In this document: positions 35,870-43,861 of the stretch, piece by piece
Position numbering within the stretch: position 1 is the stretch's first letter
Layout: each line of letters starts with the position of its first letter
NCBI RefSeq assembly: GCF_021290925.1
Contig: NZ_JAJSLX010000002.1
Span: forward strand, 206,001-270,000
DNA from: Sessilibacter corallicola
Lineage (GTDB): Bacteria > Pseudomonadota > Gammaproteobacteria > Pseudomonadales > Cellvibrionaceae
DNA length: 64,000 nucleotides
Direction of reading: 5' to 3'
Position numbers and translations under genes: made by a program
The notes under the pieces: model-generated
The model's database searches: none
Told to the model about the DNA's origin: nothing
What the model saw: only the letters and a program-made list of their open reading frames with translations

Positions 35870-36808
35870 ATGTATGATTTAAAAGATTTGCCAAGATTGA
35901 TTATTTTTCTTGAAGTGGCGAAGCAAGGGTCTTTTACTGAAGGTGCAAAAAAGCTGGGTCTCAAAAAATCTGGCACAAGCTTACATATCACAAGTTTGGA
36001 AGAGCGGTTGCAGGTTCAATTATTGAACCGGTCAACACGAGGTATTCAACTGACTGAAGCGGGTGAAAGACTTTTTTGGTATTGTAACCTCATCAATAAC
36101 CATCTAATTGAGTCTTTCAACGAATTACAAGAGATTGATCAACAACCAAAAGGTGCGTTATCAATAACGGCTCCTCATTCATTAGAACAGCATATTATTT
36201 TGCCGGTTATGATGGAGTATTGTGAACAATTCCCTCAAATTAAACCCTGCATTATCACCGACGATCGACCTTTGGATCTGATAAAAAACAATATCGATGT
36301 ATCGATCCATCTTGGAAAACTTAATGATAGTAATTATCGTGCGCGTAGTATTGGCACGATCAGTGACGTGTTGTGTGCGTCACCTGAATATATTGCGCGC
36401 AACGATCCCATTAATGATATTAGTGATTTGTACAATCATAAGTGGGTTGCTGCAGGTTGGCAGCAAATTAAGACGCAATACAACTTCAAGAAAAAAGGTG
36501 AAGATGACGTAATCGCGTTTGATGTTCCACAAGACATGCGAGCCAACACATTGCCAGCTGCGTGCAAAATGGTGGAGCTTGGAATGGGAATTGGTATGTT
36601 GCCCGATATTTTTGCCGTTCACCTGATAAAGTCCGGGCGATTAGTACAAATACTCCCAGAAATAAAGTGCACGTGTTGGCCTGTTTACGCTGTTCATCCT
36701 TATCACGGCAAAGTTCCAAAAAAGATCAAAGTGTTGATCGATTCTATTGAAACAAAAATTTCCGAAATAAAGGCTATAGCGAAAGATTTGCCAGGATTTA
36801 ATATTTAA
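35870..36808 (+). CDS. LysR-family transcriptional regulator
   Basis: A 312-residue LysR protein with an N-terminal winged helix-turn-helix (about 1-65: FLEVAKQGSFTEGAKKLGLKKSGTSLHITSLEERL, given here as the region only; LLNRSTRGIQLTEAG closes it) and a substrate-binding domain (about 90-300). It resembles the CrgA-type branch (SITAPHSLEQHIILPV). It lies 777 bases upstream of the carrier-protein operon, on the same strand and behind its own terminator, so it is a natural candidate regulator of that operon. Confidence 0.92.
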   Translation: MYDLKDLPRLIIFLEVAKQGSFTEGAKKLGLKKSGTSLHITSLEERLQVQLLNRSTRGIQLTEAGERLFWYCNLINNHLIESFNELQEIDQQPKGALSITAPHSLEQHIILPVMMEYCEQFPQIKPCIITDDRPLDLIKNNIDVSIHLGKLNDSNYRARSIGTISDVLCASPEYIARNDPINDISDLYNHKWVAAGWQQIKTQYNFKKKGEDDVIAFDVPQDMRANTLPAACKMVELGMGIGMLPDIFAVHLIKSGRLVQILPEIKCTCWPVYAVHPYHGKVPKKIKVLIDSIETKISEIKAIAKDLPGFNI

Positions 36809-36810
36809 TA

Positions 36811-36850
36811 ACCTCTACTCCCTCATTCTGTTGGGAGAGGTGTTTTCCTT
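36811..36850 (+). terminator. Terminator after the LysR gene
   Basis: ACCTCT-act-CCC pairs with GGGAGAGGT across a short loop (36811-36841), leaving a 3-base bulge, and a pyrimidine-rich stretch GTTTTCCTT follows. It starts two bases after the stop codon. Confidence 0.6.
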
Positions 36851-37585
36851 CCTTCTTTCCTTTTCCAACTATCGGTATTTTCTTAATTATCTTTTGATGA
36901 TTTTACGAGCTAGTCTGTCTTCTATAGACAGGGTTTTATCTTCTCCAAACATTAGCAAAATACCCGCTGTTTTTTTATGTTGTTTCGGTGAGCTGTGTCA
37001 AAGTATGAAAAATTATTTTCGTGTTTTGCCAGTACCTACTTTTCCTAATATTCCTGTTTGAGTTCCTAAATAGATATTTAATTTATTTGTTATCAATATA
37101 AAAATAAAATCAATTACATCTCATTACAGATAAAAGCTCTTACAGTGTGCATAATCCGTTTTTTTATTCCTTTTATAGTGCGTTTTTCGTAATTTTAATT
37201 TAGATTAAAGTTGACGCTGTTGTTTTCTATTGTTATTTTAATTTTAATAAAGCGGTAATAAATCACCAAGTTCTACGCTAGCAAGACAGATTTTTTATAC
37301 TTTTGATAAATTTGTGACCGTATTGGTGTTGTTTTTACCGATTTTTTATATGAATGTTATATAAATCAAAAATTATTTGTGAAGATTAAATAATTTATTT
37401 TCTAATTTTATTAGCCTCTCTTAATCCTTCCTTTTGCGTGTTCTTAAAATTAAAACTTAGAGTTCCTTTATTGGGGGTTACCCAAGCTTAAGACTTTCGT
37501 ATATCTTTTTTGCTCAGTTGGATTCCGAAATTAATCCATTCTGAAGAAAATAAATTTGTCTTTATCAAAAGGGTTAGGAGGAACA
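36851..37585. other. Long A/T-rich leader region of the carrier-protein operon
   Basis: About 735 bases, strongly A/T-rich, with no convincing gene. A frame at 36831-37061 overlaps the terminator and lacks a ribosome binding site. One promoter-like pair is present at 37211-37239. A LysR-type site is expected somewhere here but I cannot single one out. Confidence 0.5.
37211..37239 (+). promoter_or_regulatory. Candidate sigma-70 promoter of the carrier-protein operon
   Basis: TTGACG (37211-37216) and TATTTT (37234-37239) are spaced by 17 bases. If used, the mRNA leader before the first gene would be about 340 bases. In such A/T-rich DNA the -10 match may be chance. Confidence 0.3.
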
Positions 37586-38548
37586 ATGAAATTAGCCAAA
37601 GCTGGTTTAGTGGCTCTCACCGTGGCGGTATCTTCTGTTTCATTCGCGGCGAAAAAAGTACAGGTTTTTCCTGGTTACATTTCTCACGGAATTAACGTTT
37701 ATAACGGTGAATTAATTGCGGATTATTCTTCGACTTCTCCAGGCGTAGAATGGTTGTTTGAAGCACCTCGTGAAATTGGTGTATTTATTGAAGGGGCTCC
37801 AGAAGGAACTGACGGTGGTGTGATTACTGCAGAGACTGATCGTTCTTTGCCAGTTGCAACTACTCGTGATTTTCTTGATTTCTTCAACCCAGGTGGTGAA
37901 ATCGATCTATCATTATTAAATGTACCTCTTGATCAAATCGGTAGTAACTTCTTTGGTTTTACTGCGGTAGATGATCGAATTATTCCACCGTCGTTCGACA
38001 CTGTCGAAGAAGATCCAGAAGTTTATCGTTCAGCGGGTGTTAATGCAGCACCAACTGTTGGTGATTGGGAAAAAGCGCGCGGCGTTATGACAGCAGTTGT
38101 ACATAAAGACGGTACCTCTACTGTACGAATTACTTTGCGTGATGCGTTCCCTAACGCGGTATTCACTTTATGGGACATCGGTTCAAGCCGTCCTCTATCT
38201 GATACCGAAGAAGGTTACGCAGTTCCTTTAGGTGGTATTCCAAACGTCGTGCGTACGGATGCTAACGGTTGTGTATTCCGTGAAGTTGAGCTTCCTTACG
38301 ATATTACCCGTGCTTGTGAATTAGGTGCTGGATCGTGTACGAGTTATGTTGCCGGTTTCTATCACTGGGACGGACAAGCCTACGGTGCGTCTCCTGCAGC
38401 TACGTTTGCGAACGCTCCTGGCGGTGTTTACGCGGGTAACCAAATGGTATGGCCTGTAAATGGTGAATTATTACAAGAGCCTGCTACAAGATTTGGTAAG
38501 CCGATCCACGGTTGTCGCACTCCACGACGCAGCTTTTTCAAATACTAA
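37586..38548 (+). CDS. Secreted protein of an unrecognised family, paralogue 1
   Basis: The product (320 residues) starts at an ATG behind a perfect AGGAGG site and has a Sec signal peptide (MKLAKAG ... VSFAAK). I do not recognise the family. It shares long blocks with two later genes (42325 and 43862): a 'SHG/AHG-INVYNG' start, ATTRDFLDFFNPGG, a GTSTVRIT strand, PLGGIPN, four conserved Cys in the C-terminal half, FYHWDGQ-x-YGASPA, and a basic end (PIHGCRTPRRSFFKY). The strands suggest a beta-sandwich stabilised by disulfides, in the periplasm or outside. It leads the operon that encodes the carrier-protein enzymes, but is separated from them by an intercistronic hairpin. Confidence 0.8.
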   Translation: MKLAKAGLVALTVAVSSVSFAAKKVQVFPGYISHGINVYNGELIADYSSTSPGVEWLFEAPREIGVFIEGAPEGTDGGVITAETDRSLPVATTRDFLDFFNPGGEIDLSLLNVPLDQIGSNFFGFTAVDDRIIPPSFDTVEEDPEVYRSAGVNAAPTVGDWEKARGVMTAVVHKDGTSTVRITLRDAFPNAVFTLWDIGSSRPLSDTEEGYAVPLGGIPNVVRTDANGCVFREVELPYDITRACELGAGSCTSYVAGFYHWDGQAYGASPAATFANAPGGVYAGNQMVWPVNGELLQEPATRFGKPIHGCRTPRRSFFKY

Positions 38549-38565
38549 GTTATTTGTCTAATAAA

Positions 38566-38593
38566 CGCTGCAAACGAGAAACCGTTTGCAGTG
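38566..38593 (+). terminator. Intercistronic hairpin after secreted paralogue 1
   Basis: CGCTGCAAAC pairs with GTTTGCAGTG (10-bp arms, one G-U pair) across an 8-base loop, 18 bases after the stop. There is no strong U-run, so it probably permits read-through while stabilising or partly terminating the first message. Confidence 0.5.
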
Positions 38594-38635
38594 TTTGAAA
38601 TTGATTAACTGTTCGAAGTTCATTTAGGAATTTTT

Positions 38636-38926
38636 ATGGCTAAAAAATTATTGGTTCTTTCAAATCCAAACCCAGAGGGTAAATCAGCTGCTGAAGAATA
38701 TGGTGCAGGTGTAAAAGCGCTGTTAGCAAAATTCGGTGGCAGTATTGCTTCTCGTTCTGTTGTCAGCGAAACCGTAGTCGGTGATTTTTCTGCAGCAGTT
38801 GTCATGGTGGTTGAATTTGAATCTGAGCAAGGGCTAAAAGATTTTGTGTTTGGCGAAGAATATGCCGCCCTAGTTCCTTTAAGAGACCAAGCCTTTAGTC
38901 AAATGACGTTGCTGTTAGCAGATTGA
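38636..38926 (+). CDS. DUF1330-like small protein (dimeric alpha/beta barrel type)
   Basis: The 96-residue product has the pattern of DUF1330 proteins: an early RSVVSETVVGDFSAAVVMVVEFES-type strand pair (residues about 40-64) followed by 'GLKDFVFGEEYAALVPLRDQAF', which matches the family's 'A-x-x-FY-S-EY-x-x-L-x-P-LR'. Such proteins form ferredoxin-like dimers and are sometimes monooxygenase- or isomerase-like, without settled chemistry. It has AGGA ahead of the ATG and is the second gene of the operon. Confidence 0.7.
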   Translation: MAKKLLVLSNPNPEGKSAAEEYGAGVKALLAKFGGSIASRSVVSETVVGDFSAAVVMVVEFESEQGLKDFVFGEEYAALVPLRDQAFSQMTLLLAD

Positions 38927-38984
38927 GTTTTTAACAGATTAAATAGATTTTCTATAATCCTTTATTCTTATGTGAGGTTAATCA

Positions 38985-39545
38985 ATGAATGAAGAAATGA
39001 GTTTTGACCATATCATCAGTGAATTAAGTGGTCATGGTGACGGTATGATTGGTCACACTGAGTGTAAGAAATACCTTCGTCACTCACATCCGGCTTTAGG
39101 GGTAGATTGGATCGCTGATCACGATTTTGAAAAAGGTTGGGTACACGCAGTGCGTGGTATTTCAATTTCAGATCCAGTATTTGCCGGTCATTTCTTTGAT
39201 GCAGCAATGTATCCTGGTACGAATTTAACGCAAGACATTAACCAAATTGCCACGTTAATGTTTACCGCAATGACTGGCCCTTTAAACGGTGATTTCACTG
39301 CTTTTAAAGAAATTAAAGCCAACTACGGCCACCCAATTCCTCCAGGTTGTGTATTAGATTTCGCGGTTTGGGCACTCGATAAAGGCGAAGGCAAAAATAT
39401 GCGAGTGAAAATGGAAGGTCGAGTGCGTGACTTTAAACATTACGACCAACCGAACAAATACGGTTTAACTTTTAAACCTTGTATTGAAGTTGAATCAATT
39501 ATTTTACGTGCAAATCCAAAGGTTTACGACGGAATTTGGATTTAA
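38985..39545 (+). CDS. Hot-dog-fold protein resembling FabA/FabZ dehydratases
   Basis: The 186-residue product has one hot-dog domain. DPVFAGHFFDAAMYPGTN (residues about 63-80) matches the FabZ active-site segment 'GHFPGxPVMPGV' with the catalytic His69 kept at exact spacing. The acidic partner of FabA/FabZ, five residues after the PG pair, is replaced by Gln83, with Asp84 next to it. The enzyme may therefore use Asp84, do other chemistry such as hydratase or thioesterase action, or only bind an acyl-ACP. It lies 58 bases after the DUF1330 gene and precedes genes for a ligase and an ACP. Confidence 0.78.
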   Translation: MNEEMSFDHIISELSGHGDGMIGHTECKKYLRHSHPALGVDWIADHDFEKGWVHAVRGISISDPVFAGHFFDAAMYPGTNLTQDINQIATLMFTAMTGPLNGDFTAFKEIKANYGHPIPPGCVLDFAVWALDKGEGKNMRVKMEGRVRDFKHYDQPNKYGLTFKPCIEVESIILRANPKVYDGIWI

Positions 39546-39582
39546 TTAATCTCTACAGTTTTCAATTAGGAATGATGTAAAT

Positions 39583-40134
39583 ATGAATGCAAACAACGCG
39601 CGGTTTTTACTAGAACAATACATGAACGGTAAAGATAATGTTAAACCTAATGTACTAGAGTCGGTGTTCACTAAACACGCGGATGTCGTATTTGATATCA
39701 AGCCTAATAATATTTATTTCCCTGACGTTTTAACCGGGGCAAAGAATATATCGACCGAAATGTTCGGCGAGTTTCATGACAAATTTAAAGACGTAAAAAG
39801 CTATTACGTAGATTCCGATGTGGAGTCTTTGCTGGATAAAAAAGCAATTAAACAACAGCGATGGCTGGTGACCATGACCGAGCGAGAAACGTCAAATACT
39901 CGAATTGGTGCCGGCTATTACAGTTGGTATTTTATGGAAGAAGGTACTGACATAAAAGTAGGACGATTAGAAATTACAATTCTTGAAATGGTGTCGTTCG
40001 CGGCTGAAGAAGATAATTGGTTGACGAATTTACAGTCCAATCTTCTCGATTATCCTTGGGTTAGTTCCTGCGATCCATTCAAAACATTTGAGCGATATTC
40101 CGAATTAGAAACTATTGATCGCTTCATCAAGTAA
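39583..40134 (+). CDS. SnoaL-like / NTF2-fold protein
   Basis: The 183-residue product looks like an NTF2-fold protein: an N-terminal helix pair (FLLEQYMNGKDN), FTKHADVVFDI, and later beta strands IGAGYYSWYF and VGRLEITILEMV. SnoaL-like members act as cyclases, hydrolases or isomerases in polyketide and related pathways. The catalytic residues are not fixed across the fold, so the reaction cannot be read from sequence. It is 37 bases after the hot-dog gene. Confidence 0.6.
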   Translation: MNANNARFLLEQYMNGKDNVKPNVLESVFTKHADVVFDIKPNNIYFPDVLTGAKNISTEMFGEFHDKFKDVKSYYVDSDVESLLDKKAIKQQRWLVTMTERETSNTRIGAGYYSWYFMEEGTDIKVGRLEITILEMVSFAAEEDNWLTNLQSNLLDYPWVSSCDPFKTFERYSELETIDRFIK

Positions 40135-40189
40135 CAAGCTTTATGGGACTTCTGATTTCAATACCAAATTCCTAGGTGAGGCCTTTTCT

Positions 40190-41638
40190 ATGACAATTCA
40201 AGCATTTTTGGATGCTGTCAGTAACGTAAAAAATGTAGTACTAGCAGATGCAAAATCGGAAGTAACGGGTGAAGAGTTCGTTCAACAGGTTATTCGTGGA
40301 AGTGAAGAAATCACCAATTCTGGTTTAAAAGCTGGCACATCTTGTTTGGTAAGACTGAGCAATAATGTTGCTAGTGTGGTACTACTTTTTTCTGTATTGA
40401 GAGCAGGTGGTGTTGTTTTTGTGGGTAATCCCCACGACCCAATTGCAAAAACAACCGGTATTATAAAAAAATTCGGTATTGGTGCCTTCTACGGTGATAA
40501 GCCATCAGTACTTGCTATTCGTGCAAATTTAGACAGCGATTGTGACGTAGCCAAACTGTTTGGCGGAAAAATCTTGGGTGCTTACGATGACGCTAATAGT
40601 CGTCCTTTATCTTCTCAAGATGAGCGTATGAATCGAGTTAATATTGCTGTATTCAGCTCTGGCTCAACCGGAGATCCGAAGGCAATTCTACACAACACTG
40701 ATTCTATTTTTGCCAACGCTAAAAAACACGCTGACGAAGTGGGTTTGAAACCTACCGATGTAGTTGCAGGATTTTTACCTATTTATTACAGCTACGGTTT
40801 AGTGGCTAATTTAATGGGCAGCTTGGCGGCCGGTGCAAAATTCGTGTTTCTCGGAAACTCCTCTGGTTTATCGCAAGAATGGGCAAGAGAGCAAGAGATA
40901 TCAGTTCTTTCTTTAACGCCTTGGTTTGCGATGCAATTGGATATCGATGTTCCCTCATTGCGCGTTATGACCTTTGGCGGCGATGCTATGTTTTCGCACA
41001 TTGCTAAGGAACTGCAAAAACGTTTTCCTAAGTGCGAACTCTACAGCACTTATGGTTTGACTGAAGCAGGCCCTCGCGTGGCGACCTGGCGTTTCGACGG
41101 TAAGACTATTCCTGATTCAGAGATTGTTCCATTGGGCAAGCCACTGGAAGGTGTAGAGTTATTGCTCGAAGAGCCGCAGTCCGACAGTCATTACGGTGAA
41201 TTATTGGTTAAAACCGATACTCGTATGTTGGGTTATTACTACGGCATCGAAGCGGGTTTTACCATGCCAGATTGGCCGGAAAACATCGTTCGTACGGAAG
41301 ATTTATTCCGTGAAGTTGGCGGTGATTTGTTCTTCGTTTCTCGTGCTAAAGAAATGATTGTGCAAAACGGCGAAAAAATATTCCCGTCTTCTGTTGAATC
41401 TGTGTTGCGAAGAATTAACGGTGTTGTCGACGCTAATGTCTGCGGCGTTCATTGCGAAACCCGTGGTCAAATTGCAAAAGCGTTTATCAAAGCCAATATC
41501 GAAATTGACGTGACAGATGTTCGTCGTGCGCTGCTTGATAAGTTGCCGCAATCGGCCATTCCATCTGAATACGTGTTTGTTGACGAAATACCAAGAACAG
41601 CGACTGGTAAGAAAAGTTCAGCTGCGGTTTATCAATAA
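40190..41638 (+). CDS. AMP-forming acyl/aryl ligase (ANL superfamily)
   Basis: A 482-residue adenylate-forming enzyme. The P-loop FSSGSTGDPKAILH (Ser156-Lys164), STYGLTEAGPR, the later TD/ED-LF segment (RTEDLFREVGGDLFF) and the C-terminal catalytic lysine in RTATGKKSS (about Lys474) are all present, so it should be active. With an acyl carrier protein gene 21 bases downstream, it most likely activates a carboxylic acid and loads it onto that carrier. The substrate is unknown. I chose the ATG at 40190 (AGGTGAGG upstream); an earlier in-frame start at 40115 would overlap the SnoaL-like gene. Confidence 0.88.
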   Translation: MTIQAFLDAVSNVKNVVLADAKSEVTGEEFVQQVIRGSEEITNSGLKAGTSCLVRLSNNVASVVLLFSVLRAGGVVFVGNPHDPIAKTTGIIKKFGIGAFYGDKPSVLAIRANLDSDCDVAKLFGGKILGAYDDANSRPLSSQDERMNRVNIAVFSSGSTGDPKAILHNTDSIFANAKKHADEVGLKPTDVVAGFLPIYYSYGLVANLMGSLAAGAKFVFLGNSSGLSQEWAREQEISVLSLTPWFAMQLDIDVPSLRVMTFGGDAMFSHIAKELQKRFPKCELYSTYGLTEAGPRVATWRFDGKTIPDSEIVPLGKPLEGVELLLEEPQSDSHYGELLVKTDTRMLGYYYGIEAGFTMPDWPENIVRTEDLFREVGGDLFFVSRAKEMIVQNGEKIFPSSVESVLRRINGVVDANVCGVHCETRGQIAKAFIKANIEIDVTDVRRALLDKLPQSAIPSEYVFVDEIPRTATGKKSSAAVYQ

Positions 41639-41659
41639 CGATAGGTAAGGTTATATATT

Positions 41660-41917
41660 ATGTCTGATGAAAAAGAAGTAATCGAAAAAGAAGTTCGCGA
41701 CGCATTAAAAAATCAATTAATGATCTCTCACATTGATTTTGTTGATTTAGACGATGAGCTAAACCTAGAAAGCCTTACACAAACCGAGTTGCGCGTTTAT
41801 CTTGAAGGTCAATACGGTTTGAAAATTGATCCTGAATCAATGCCGCCGGCTGTTATGATGACGTTAGAAAGTTTGGTTAATCACATAGTAGAAAATAAAA
41901 CAAAATTAGCCAGCTAA
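41660..41917 (+). CDS. Acyl carrier protein
   Basis: The 85-residue acidic, helical protein has the carrier-protein motif as LNLESLTQTELRVYLEGQYG, with Ser38 as the phosphopantetheine site; the usual 'DSL' reads 'ESL'. It is a dedicated carrier and clearly not the housekeeping AcpP. It follows the ligase by 21 bases and is the last gene before a strong terminator, so the ligase-carrier pair is the core of the operon. Confidence 0.85.
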   Translation: MSDEKEVIEKEVRDALKNQLMISHIDFVDLDDELNLESLTQTELRVYLEGQYGLKIDPESMPPAVMMTLESLVNHIVENKTKLAS

Positions 41918-41984
41918 ATTATTCGTGAACTGATGTAACGCTTCGCATTAATTTAATTATCGTTGTCCATTTCCTTCCTTTGCT

Positions 41985-42008
41985 AGCAGGGTTTACCCTG
42001 CTTTTTTT
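41985..42008 (+). terminator. Terminator of the carrier-protein operon
   Basis: AGCAGGG and CCCTGCT pair across a 4-base loop and are followed by seven T residues, about 70 bases past the ACP stop. It ends the transcript that starts before 37586. Confidence 0.85.
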
Positions 42009-42324
42009 ATGCCTGTCGATTTTATTGTACTTGAGTGTCTGAAAGAAATAGACATGCAAATATACAATACTAGCATTTTCAATTCATTTTTTTTGTGGGT
42101 TTTATTTAAACAAATTGTTTTTAATTTCGGGGATATTGCTTATTTTTTCGCTGGTTTATTGTTGAGTGATTACTTGCTAAGGCGTGTTTGAGCGAATTTT
42201 AAATTATCTGGTTCTATTATTTTGTCGAAGAAATTATTAGTTTTAACAGCATTTATTAATTTTTGTAAGCAGGCCCTAGATAAGTAATTTATTCTAATTA
42301 ACAGGATCCAGCGGAATTATACTT
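42009..42324. other. A/T-rich promoter region of secreted paralogue 2
   Basis: About 315 bases between the operon terminator and the second secreted-protein gene. I see no supported gene; a frame at 42009-42191 is hydrophobic by base composition and has no ribosome binding site. It must carry the promoter for 42325. Confidence 0.45.
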
Positions 42325-43281
42325 ATGAAACTTGGAAAAATATCCTTACTCTGTGTTGCAATTGCAGCAGCACCTTTTGTCAACGCGGACAGAACTCGAA
42401 TCATTGGCCATGTCGCTCACGGCGTAAATACCTATAACGGTGGCGTTATTGCCGACTTCTCAGAAGTTGCTCCTTTAGCGGGTATTTTGGCTGACCCTTC
42501 AATTGAAGTGGGTTATTTTATTGAAGGCGCGAGCGCATCGGGTGTTATTACACCTGAAACCAGTCGCAGTGAATTAATTGCGACTACAACAGATTTTATC
42601 GACTTTTTTAATCCGAATAATAATGTTGATCCTGCCTTAGTAAATCAGCCCATTGGTGCAATTGGCAGTAACGCATTTACCTTTAATTCAGTACTGGATC
42701 GCGCTGTTCCTGATTCTTTCCCTGAACAAGCGTTCGAACGCCCAGTACCTTACCGCGTCAATGACGCTAATGAATTTCCGACTGTTGCCGATTGGGAAAC
42801 AGCGAGCGGTTTAATGACGATTGATTCTCACGACGACGGCACCTCTACCGTTCGCGTGACGATTCGAAATGGTTTTCCTGAAGCTGTATATACTTTCTGG
42901 GATCTAGGTCAGTACGACCCTTTAACGGCTGATGAGTCGGTTTATGTTGTACCTTTAGGTGGTATTCCTAACGCGGCTATTTCCGATGAGAACGGCTGTG
43001 TTACTAAAGAATTCGATGTGGCTTATGATCTTGCCCGTGCTTGTGAAGTTGGCGCAACTTCTTGTAGTAACTTAATTGCTGGTTTCTACCACTGGGATGG
43101 CCAATTGTACGGTGCTGCACCGACTGGAAACTTTGCTGATGTACCGACCGGTATCGTTGGTAGTATTCATATGTTCTTTAATATCACTGGAACTAATTTA
43201 CAAGAACCTGCTACACAATTTAAACGTCCTCGCATTCACGGATGTTTTAATCCAAAACGTAAATTCTTTAAGAAATATTAA
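42325..43281 (+). CDS. Secreted protein of an unrecognised family, paralogue 2
   Basis: A 318-residue protein with a Sec signal peptide (KLGKISLLCVAIAAAPFVNA). It follows paralogues 1 and 3 along its whole length: GHVAHGVNTYNG, ATTTDFIDFFNPNN, DGTSTVRVTIRNGFPEAVYTFW, PLGGIPN, FYHWDGQLYGAAP and a basic tail (IHGCFNPKRKFFKKY). It is the most divergent copy, lacking the Gly-Gly of the FFNPGG motif and with MFFNITGTNLQEPAT where the others have a WP-x-x-GELLQEPAT form. It is transcribed alone, between its own terminators. Confidence 0.8.
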   Translation: MKLGKISLLCVAIAAAPFVNADRTRIIGHVAHGVNTYNGGVIADFSEVAPLAGILADPSIEVGYFIEGASASGVITPETSRSELIATTTDFIDFFNPNNNVDPALVNQPIGAIGSNAFTFNSVLDRAVPDSFPEQAFERPVPYRVNDANEFPTVADWETASGLMTIDSHDDGTSTVRVTIRNGFPEAVYTFWDLGQYDPLTADESVYVVPLGGIPNAAISDENGCVTKEFDVAYDLARACEVGATSCSNLIAGFYHWDGQLYGAAPTGNFADVPTGIVGSIHMFFNITGTNLQEPATQFKRPRIHGCFNPKRKFFKKY

Positions 43282-43300
43282 TGGCAAGGTTGTAAACACA

Positions 43301-43332
43301 AAAAAGGCCGTATTAAACAATACGGCCTTTTT
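43301..43332. terminator. Bidirectional terminator between paralogue 2 and the tautomerase gene
   Basis: Perfect 14-bp arms (43301-43314 and 43319-43332) with a 4-base loop, A-run on one side and T-run on the other, so it can stop transcription from both converging genes. Confidence 0.9.
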
Positions 43333-43370
43333 AATTAAATTGTAATAAAACGAATTTTTCTGTTTTTACG

Positions 43371-43568
43371 CTATTTATTGCGTTCAGATACTTGTATTCC
43401 GCCCACGCCCCAATCGTTTGCTTCGATCTCGCTAATTACCACGTGAGTAGACTCGGGTTTTTTATCTAGAACGTCTACTAAAACTTGTGTGAGCTTGCTA
43501 ATTAATTCGGCTTTTTTCTCATTGGTATTCGCGTCTGACTTAATTAGCTGTAAGTTGATGTATGGCAC
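43371..43568 (-). CDS. 4-oxalocrotonate-tautomerase-like protein
   Basis: The 65-residue product starts (after Met removal) with the catalytic Pro, in PYINLQLIKSD, and has the KKAELISKLTQVLVDVLDKKPESTHVVI-type body of tautomerase-superfamily proteins (about residues 18-46). Members form hexamers and move protons in keto-enol substrates. The start codon is GTG. It is the only minus-strand gene inside the 37-45 kb region, so it may or may not belong to the pathway. Confidence 0.85.
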   Translation of the reverse strand: MPYINLQLIKSDANTNEKKAELISKLTQVLVDVLDKKPESTHVVISEIEANDWGVGGIQVSERNK

Positions 43569-43861
43569 TGAATGTACTCCACGTATAGTTGAGGGCTACT
43601 TAAATTTTAACATGCCCGAATTTTTAGATGAGGTTAGAAATTTAAAACACACAGTTAATGTTTTTGGTATTTTTAATGTCCAACAATTTCACTATCTTAA
43701 TTGCACATGTTGGATTGAGTTTAAATCGTAATTTTAAAGATTAATTTCTTTACGCGATTAATAAAATTATCTGCTTAATTTTATCTAAAACTCACGCGGT
43801 TATCTAACAAATTTAGCTTTTAAATTTATTTACAGCGGTTAAATCGGTGAAAGGTGCTTAG

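Noticed and set aside
36831..37061. Plus-strand frame of 76 codons after the LysR gene
   Set aside because: Overlaps the LysR terminator and lacks a ribosome binding site. Its second half (RVLPVPTFPNIPV) is oddly protein-like, but the opposite strand has stops, so I could not support a gene on either strand.
40115..40189. Earlier start for the AMP-forming ligase
   Set aside because: It would overlap the SnoaL-like gene, and the ATG at 40190 has a better ribosome binding site.
42009..42191. Hydrophobic plus-strand frame after the carrier-protein operon
   Set aside because: Begins within the terminator's T-run, no ribosome binding site; Phe and Leu content follows from T-rich DNA.
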